Source of the DNA: Typhlomys cinereus
Lineage: Eukaryota; Chordata; Mammalia; Rodentia; Platacanthomyidae
Assembly (NCBI GenBank): GCA_023101885.1
Contig: JALPQD010000076.1
Span: 3,440,897 to 3,504,896 of the forward strand
Reading direction: 5' to 3'
DNA: 64,000 nucleotides
Shown: piece by piece, positions 57,987 to 64,000 of the stretch
How the letters are laid out: each line of letters begins with the position of its first letter
How positions within the stretch are numbered: the stretch's first letter is position 1
The notes under the pieces: generated by a model
Database searches by the model: none
The model's input: the letters and a program-made list of their open reading frames with translations, nothing else
Told to the model about the DNA's origin: nothing
Translations under genes and position numbers: made by a program

Positions 57987-58190
57987 GTAAGTTTCAAGAG
58001 CTCTTGGCAAAACTGTGAAGGAAGGAGCTTTATCTTGGGTTCCTTCCTTTGCTGTCTGGCTCTGTCTCAGAATGTTCTACAAGCATGCCTCTGTCTCAGG
58101 ACTCATGTAAGCAGAGCTGTCCTGCTTCCTCCTCCTTTCTAGAAAGTTCACAGTGGATGGATTCACACGAAAGCAATGGAAATTTTTCAG

Positions 58191-58293
58191 GCCAAGTCAT
58201 TTAATAGTATTCAAATCTTTATGACAAATCAAATCAAGAGAACCATACCTAATGTAAAAGAACTAAACTTGAATGATGTGCCAGAAATTTTGG
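58191..58293 (+). other. Candidate exon B (103 bp)
   Basis: The acceptor AATTTTTCAG (58181-58190) and donor GTAAGT (58294-58299) bracket an open segment that starts in phase 0, which fits candidate exon A across a 204-bp intron. It encodes 34 codons including IFMTNQIKR and KELNLNDVPEIL. No known protein recognised. Confidence 0.2.
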
Positions 58294-58299
58294 GTAAGT

Positions 58300-58904
58300 T
58301 GTTCTCCGTTGTGAGGATGGCACCTCTATGCATAGTACTGTTTAGATGTTCAGACCTGACCACAGGATTGTTGTGGACCCAGATGGGTCAAATGTGAGGA
58401 GGCTAGTGGGTCGCATTTGTGGTGTAGCCATCTAGAAAACAGGAGAAAACAAAAAGCCAAGTGTGATATTAAATATGTCACTGAATCATGTTTCCTGAGC
58501 ACAGCAGACTCTAGGCCCCACTTTCCAGTGCTCCACATATGAAATGGCCTATCCAGACCTGGAGTGTTCAGTTCACCCCATGAGAAGACTCTGAGAAGCC
58601 TGCACCACAGTGAGGTTGTGTATGCTATGACTTAACACTGTGGTCATGTTTATTTTGGACAGTTTAAGCAGGAAAGCTCAGACCACTCTTGGAAATGAGG
58701 GTAAGAAGCAAGGCAGACAAAGCTCCTAAAAAAAGCACCTAAGAGTGCCGTGCCTCATATCTATCCTTCGAATTCAGTGTCTGGCATGTGTCGGGGCCGC
58801 ACAGGGACTGTTGAGTGACTGTTGGTAGAGGGCAAATAGCTTCTGGATGACTGACTTCAAGACTGTGATTTGCTGTACTATGTGAGGATAGTGTGTGGGA
58901 GGAA
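58300..58904. other. Unique stretch
   Basis: Nothing recognised. Confidence 0.4.
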
Positions 58905-59080
58905 AACCCAGAAGGTCCGAATCCTAATTCCAGTTCCACTGCACCTTGGTTCTGTGACATGGGCCCAGGTGACTTTTCCTCAAGCTGTTTCCTGCTTGCA
59001 GATGAGCACAGTCAAGCTGTGCTTCTCCTGTTTGTGGTTATAGTTTGCACTAAAGGAGACAATGGGCACCACGTGATTGA
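58905..59080 (+). mobile_element. MIR SINE
   Basis: CGAATCCTAATTCCAGTTCC, TCTGTGACATGGGCCCAGG, GACTTTTCCTCAAGCTG and TTTCCTGCTTGCAGATGAGC match the MIR body in order. Confidence 0.65.
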
Positions 59081-59559
59081 AGACTCTGAGATGCTCTTCA
59101 ACCATATACATACATATATATGTTCACTTTGAAAGCACTGGGCTTTGCAGAGGATCATGTGAAACAGTATGTTCTAGAAGCTCAGGATATGTTTCCCAGG
59201 AGGTAAAAATGAAAGCAAAACTCATACATTTCAGATATGAAAATAAACTCAGCAACTTGAGCTAATGCTCATTTCAGTCAGTAGCATTTTAATGTCAAGT
59301 AGGAAATTTACAAAAACATACATAGCAAAAGCGAGATGAGTGATAGACAGCAGTGCCCCTGAAGCCCAGTATTTTCAGTTTGTCTCCCTAGGAAATTCAT
59401 ATCAATCATGTGGTAAAGCCAACAGCTTCTGTGAACAAGTACTGAGTTCTTGCCATGTGCCAGCCACCATTAGGGACCATGTGTGTATTTTTACTCTATA
59501 CAATCATTGCTTTATTTTTTACCAGTGGACATTAGCCTTCCCAGAGTATATGAGGGTAC

Positions 59560-59595
<36 letters not shown>

Positions 59596-59780
59596 TGTAT
59601 ACATGTATCACAACAAGCTTGAAGAACAAAGGGCTATAAATACTTAAGTAATAAGAACTTTGGGAAGGGATACCTTGACAATTCTAACAGGTACGGGGTG
59701 GCTAGGAAACACATACCTAACTGTCTCTCTTGAATACTAGTCTTAAGCACATATCTGTCTCTGTTTGGGGGAATGAAGTT
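59081..59780. other. Mostly unique, L2/MIR-like piece and (GT)n
   Basis: CTTGCCATGTGCCAGCCACC near 59452 is L2/MIR-like. A GT run is at 59562-59592. Confidence 0.4.
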
Positions 59781-59784
59781 GAAA

Positions 59785-59925
59785 TTGAGACATGGTTTTG
59801 CTAAATAGCTCAGGCCAAACTTGAGCTTCCTGTGTAATTTGTTTGCTTTGAACTCCTTGATTCTCCTGCCTCAGCTCCCTGGTTGCTGGAATTAGAAGCA
59901 TGCACCACTGTGCTTCTTATAACCA
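59785..59925 (-). mobile_element. B1/B4-type SINE, old
   Basis: TTGAGACATGGTTTTGCTAA, TAGCTCAGGCCAAACTTGAG, CTCCTGCCTCAGCTCCC, GGAATTAGAAGCATGCACC, antisense, with a 20-bp internal duplication or insertion. Confidence 0.65.
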
Positions 59926-61576
59926 TTGAGATTCTGTTTAATATTATTTAGATGAATAAAGCATTACTTGCTATATTCTCTTAAAAAGAGACACAATCTT
60001 GTTACAGTATCGAAACCTGAGCTAATATTTTATTGGTTTGGCTAGAAAAATTTATGCTTAAACACTGTAGAGTGGCTTTTGAAGTCTGTTTTCTCTGAAA
60101 TATGTCACAGGACTTACATGTTGATTATGAGTTTGGAAAAAGTGACAAAACACTTTACACTTTTTCTATTTTATTTACTCTTTTTCCCCTACAAAGCAGG
60201 GCTAATGTTTTATCTGTTGAAATGAGAATTACAAAGGGCAAATACTTTCTCATTTATTGAAAGCACACGTGTCCTTGTAATTCTCTTTATTACAATTTAC
60301 AAGTGCTATATTCTGGGCAGAGGTAGTGATAAAAGCCAGATACATTTAGGAAAGAGCATGTAAACATACCAATGATGACATTCATACAGAATATACATCT
60401 GTTGCTTCTGTACTCAGGGCAGAAAACTAAATAGGAAAATATTACTCATCTCAGTAGAAAAACAGGGCAGAGATTACAACTTGGGGACTTCGTGATATTT
60501 TGTCCGTGTGCAGTTTGTCAAAAGGCAATCTATCTAAAGCTGGAAAAGGATATGGTTTGGCTGACTAAAACTGTGGCGTGATGAAGCGATACTTAACGAT
60601 AAAAATGCTTAGGGGAATTTTTGGGGTGCTCGAGTCAAGCGTACAGTGCCGTGTGGGTGTAAACAGCAGACTTCTCTCTTTGCATCTTTTTTTTTTTGGC
60701 ATAGTTTTCAAAACTGTGAAAGTTGCTGACATTTTATACTATATGCTGGACCATTAAATCACAATTTATGTGGTCACTTGTAAACAGGCCTGCTGGTTGG
60801 AGTATAGTTGATGGCAGACTTTGGCAGGCTTATTGGTTGTACGTGCCTCTCCTCTGGAAATCACACCAGGAGCTTTGGTTTTCCAAACCATGGTGCTCAA
60901 ATCTGAGAGCAATTTGGGCGAAAAGTCTGGAACTGATTTCTTTTCATGGGTGCCCACCGAGGAGGAGGGTTCAAAGGATAATTCAGAAGAACAAGTTTTG
61001 GAGTCCTTGAAGAGAATTTCTCTTTCTATCCAGGCGCTGTGAAGTGAGGCATTCTTACATGAGGCCCAAACTTCTTTCTTGACATCAGAGTTTGGAAACT
61101 TGTAGCTTTTCGTGAGGTTGGTAGCTGCAACTCATTTTCAGTCTCTCTATTGGTAAATTGATGCTCTGGACTGCAGATATCCAGAAGGGTTTTTTTTTTT
61201 GTGTGTATGAAGTGAAGCAGTTCAAGTCAAATGCTATCACAGTCAATGGCGATACATGCTAGAATTCTTCAATTTTTCTCTTTCTCTATGAGGAAGGGGA
61301 GGAGGAATGTGATGAGCTTTCCTGACTACATCCTGCAGGATTAGCAGCTGATGTGATATGTAGGCTTTGTCATTGTTGCCCCAGAGGGCTCTTAGAGAGT
61401 GAGGCAGCAGGAAATTCCCCAAAGGAGACCTGGGAGGGATATGGAAGGGACCATATGGGGGTCCATTTCCTTAGCAAGAGGTTTTAACTTTTCAAAGCAG
61501 TTAAGTCATCTGGTGACTAAGGTCCCAGTGTCAGGACAGAAATAAGTAAGCCGAGGAAAAGAGATACCAACAAGTG
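59926..61576. other. Unique stretch with a coding-like ORF end
   Basis: No repeat recognised. The frame from 60812 (after a TGA at 60809-60811) to a TGA at 61040-61042 has coding-like, acidic composition (see separate entry). Confidence 0.4.
60821..61042 (+). other. Coding-like ORF, possible terminal exon
   Basis: 74 codons incl. stop, no ATG at the start of the open run. Residues include SESNLGEKSGTDFFSWVP, then a Glu-rich stretch and SLKRISLSIQAL before the stop. The only acceptor-like site nearby (TTTGGCAG at 60821-60828) lacks a good pyrimidine tract. No protein recognised. It may be chance or a relic. Confidence 0.15.
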
Positions 61577-61577
61577 A

Positions 61578-61590
61578 AGGAACTCACCAC

Positions 61591-61631
<41 letters not shown>

Positions 61632-61844
61632 TTGTGGAAGCCCAAGGGTGATTTCTGGAATCATCCTGGAATGCTTCTACCTCCTTTTTGCTCTGGGATT
61701 TCCCAGGCTCTGCCTTTCTAGAGCTGGAAGTGCAAGACACTGCCATTTCTGGCAGGAGTTTTTATGTGGGATCTGAACTTATATCCTTCTGCTTGTGAGG
61801 CAGAGTCTTAACCCTTGAGCCATCTCTCTAGCCAGGAACTCACC
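61578..61844 (-). mobile_element. B2-headed SINE with (CA)n tail
   Basis: AGGAACTCACC is repeated at 61578-61588 and 61834-61844. The GT tract at 61593-61630 is the CA tail. The body TGGAATCATCCTGGAATGCT and the head TTGAGCCATCTCTCTAGCC are clear. Confidence 0.92.
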
Positions 61845-62695
61845 TTTTGTCTCAGAACAAGATGTGGTATCACTGGAATGAGAAACTCTGCTTCAGATTC
61901 TGAGCACATCACCTTTTCTGATGTGTGACCTTCTCAGAGCCACACGGTCTCTGTCCAGCCCTTGGTTCTCTGCTGCTGGGCCTGTTCCTTACGCCCTACA
62001 GAGCAGAAGGGAGAGAGACCTGGACTTGGCCTTCCAAGGGTTACATTTAGCTGAAGGCAGCTGGGGTCAGTGGGTTTTTACTTCGTGGTTACCGGTGAAA
62101 ATTTCTTCCTGAACCTGGGCCCAGCAAAACCACTGCTCCGAAAGGACAGAATCCTTTCCATGGACTCTTAGCACAGGATTTCAAAGCTTAGGGACAAATC
62201 TCAGATCTAAAACAACCACCAGAGAAGCTGGAAAACATGAGCAAAGCATGCTATTCTCTCTTCTATCTTTCTCCTTCTCTCCTGTTCATATTCACTTTGT
62301 TAACAACAAAAAGTTCCAGAGGACCCAAGAGGAGTGTTGTAGTTGTTAAATCTCTCTGCTAGCATTTCAGCTACAAAGCTCTTGTGAATATTGGATTTCT
62401 TAATGTTTCAGAGGTAGCCACAAAGTTTAATTTTAGGCAGAAAAGGGTTAACTCAGGGGCAATTCAATTTCCAAATAACCAGTGAGTAAATCATCTAGTC
62501 ATATGTGAAAATCCAGGCCTGCTAAAGGCGATTCTCTGGGAAAGTAAAAGTAATACATAGTGTTGGCAAGAGGAGGATTGGAACATGTTTTATGCACATA
62601 GTATTGGGTTTCATATTACATGTTTATTACAGTTTCACGTGGACATGTAGTTTAACTTAGCTATATCTATGCATATGTCTATCATCATCATTTAG
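61845..62695. other. Unique stretch
   Basis: Nothing recognised. Confidence 0.4.
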
Positions 62696-62696
62696 T

Positions 62697-62739
<43 letters not shown>

Positions 62740-62763
62740 GATCGATCTATCTATCGATCTATC
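62697..62763 (+). repeat. (ATCT)n tetranucleotide microsatellite
   Basis: About 16 units of ATCT with three ATCG variants near the 3' end (62739-62758). Confidence 0.95.
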
Positions 62764-62849
62764 TCCCTCTTTCTCTATCACTTAACTATCCTATGTATAT
62801 GTATGTGTGTATTTGTGTGTGTGTGTCTGTATGCACATTTGTGTCTGTG

Positions 62850-62957
62850 TTCTGAAACTGTCTTGCCATGTAGCTCAGGGTGGTCTTAAAGTCATGATCT
62901 TCCTGACTCCGCCTCTGGAGTGCTAGGAATTCAGGTGTGTGATGGCACACCTGGCTA
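62850..62957 (-). mobile_element. B1 SINE
   Basis: TGAAACTGTCTTGCCATGTA, GCTCAGGGTGGTCTTAAAGT, GGAGTGCTAGGAATTCAGG, antisense. Confidence 0.8.
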
Positions 62958-63668
62958 GTCTTGTGGTTTTATTTAAAAAGATGTTAAGGTGGTTTACACA
63001 GATGTACTGAGACAAATCAGATAAAGTCAAAACGAAAACTGAAAAGAAGGAAGGAAGAAGAGATGAAGAAGAAGGAGAAGGAGGAGAGGAGAAAAGAGAG
63101 CAGCTGTTGAGGACTTCTAGCCAGGTAACACTGCCACACTATCCTTGGCACTGGGCACGTAGTAATGACCATGATCCACAAGTCCTTCCCTTCATGAGGC
63201 TGATAGTTTTCTTGGGGAGGCATGTGGATAAATGACCACAATACACTAAATTCTTTAAGATCTGCACAGGAGTTTCTCAAAGGTGCTTTATCTTTGTACA
63301 TTAAGATGATTTATTTCCTATTATTTTTAATTTAAATTTTATTTAAAGTTGCCATTTTTTGTTGCTTCCCTCCCCATTAACTTATCTTATCTCTCCTTCT
63401 CCCAATGAGAGACTTCTTCCTCCTGACAAACTTCTCTCTCATCTTCAGTATCTTTTCTTGTGTATCTGTCTGTTAGGAACATTTTTCATGGCTCCATGAA
63501 ACATTTCCAATAATCCTTCTGGGAACATAAATAGGTTGTTATGGCATTTCAATACCACTTATCAAAAAGAGAAATCAACTAATTGGCACATGACTTTAAA
63601 ATTAATCAATGGCATCAAAGTTAGCAAGTCTAGTCTATGTATCAAGTATTTCACGTTTCATCACTGAT
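62958..63668. other. Mostly unique, L2-like at 63110-63290, GA-rich run
   Basis: A purine-rich run at 63047-63098. CTTGGCACTGGGCACGTAGT and CCCTTCATGAGGCTGATAGT are L2-like. 63315-63480 may hold an old antisense L1 end. Confidence 0.4.
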
Positions 63669-63669
63669 T

Positions 63670-63815
63670 TCAATTTTTTTTTTTTGAGTCAAGGTTTCAT
63701 GCAACACAGGCTGACTTCAAAATCACCATATAGCTGAGGAGGACCTGGAAATCCTGATCCTTCTCTCTCTACCTCCAAGTGCTGGAGTTGTAGACATGAT
63801 CACAATGCCTGACAG
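63670..63815 (-). mobile_element. B1/B4-type SINE
   Basis: TTTTTTTTTTTTTGAGTCAA, GTTTCATGCAACACAGGCTG, CTCCAAGTGCTGGAGTTG, antisense, with a poly-T left edge. Confidence 0.75.
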
Positions 63816-64000
63816 ACATTTGACCATTTACCTATAAAAATGGGATCTGCATTGGTGGATATTTTTATGCTAATTCAATTTTGGTTTGGGTCATTTTTCT
63901 TCCTCTTTAAATACCTTTACTATAAGAGCTTAGCATCATTGGAAACTTACCTTGCATTGGTTTACTCTAGTGTTAAACCATATAAGATGAGATGGCTAAT
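63816..64000. other. Unique right edge
   Basis: Nothing recognised. Confidence 0.4.

Overview
This window is mammalian nuclear DNA from a rodent. It shows no operon structure, is AT-rich with rare CpG, and is dense in L1 retrotransposons, rodent SINEs (B1, B3, B4/ID and a B2-headed family), MaLR/ERVL solo LTRs, older L2/MIR/Tigger relics and many (CA/GT)n tracts. The SINE set points to a myomorph. The common B2-headed SINE has a body and a (CA)n tail that I do not recognise from mouse or rat, and the L1 3' end also differs, so a non-murid myomorph (for example a dipodoid or spalacid) is my best inference. The species cannot be fixed from sequence alone.

No host protein-coding gene, tRNA or rRNA gene could be identified. 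The window reads as intergenic or deep intronic DNA. The only sizeable reading frames belong to L1. Two weak host-gene hints remain: a pair of phase-matched exon-like ORFs (57910-57986 and 58191-58293) and a coding-looking ORF end (60821-61042). A CpG-rich, non-repeat patch with a consensus CRE (17770-18130) is the best regulatory candidate.

Layout. 1-13.4 kb: a young L1 3' end, four MaLR-type LTRs or ERVL LTRs (one carrying a CAG expansion), older L1 3' ends and SINEs. 13.4-30 kb: more L1 3' ends with target-site duplications (TSDs), the CpG patch, and two young B2-headed SINEs with long TSDs. 30.3-31.1 kb: a 792-bp internal slice of L1 ORF2 with an 18-bp TSD but no 3' end or poly(A), an unusual insertion. 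34.28-40.04 kb: a full-length L1 with TSD, a GC-rich promoter of tandem monomers, ORF1, ORF2 and poly(A), disabled by four single-base indels and one stop. 40.6-45.9 kb: an ancient L1 split by at least seven later insertions. 46.9-47.5 kb: an L1 3' end in tandem duplicate. 47.5-64 kb: mostly unique DNA with MaLR, MIR, L2, Tigger and ancient L1 relics, plus a striking 28-bp-arm hairpin inside a MaLR copy at 51.05 kb.

The genes present do not form a pathway. The L1 ORF1 protein (RNA-binding chaperone) and ORF2 protein (endonuclease plus reverse transcriptase) would act together in target-primed reverse transcription. The SINEs and processed insertions bear the marks (TSD, A-rich tail) of that machinery.
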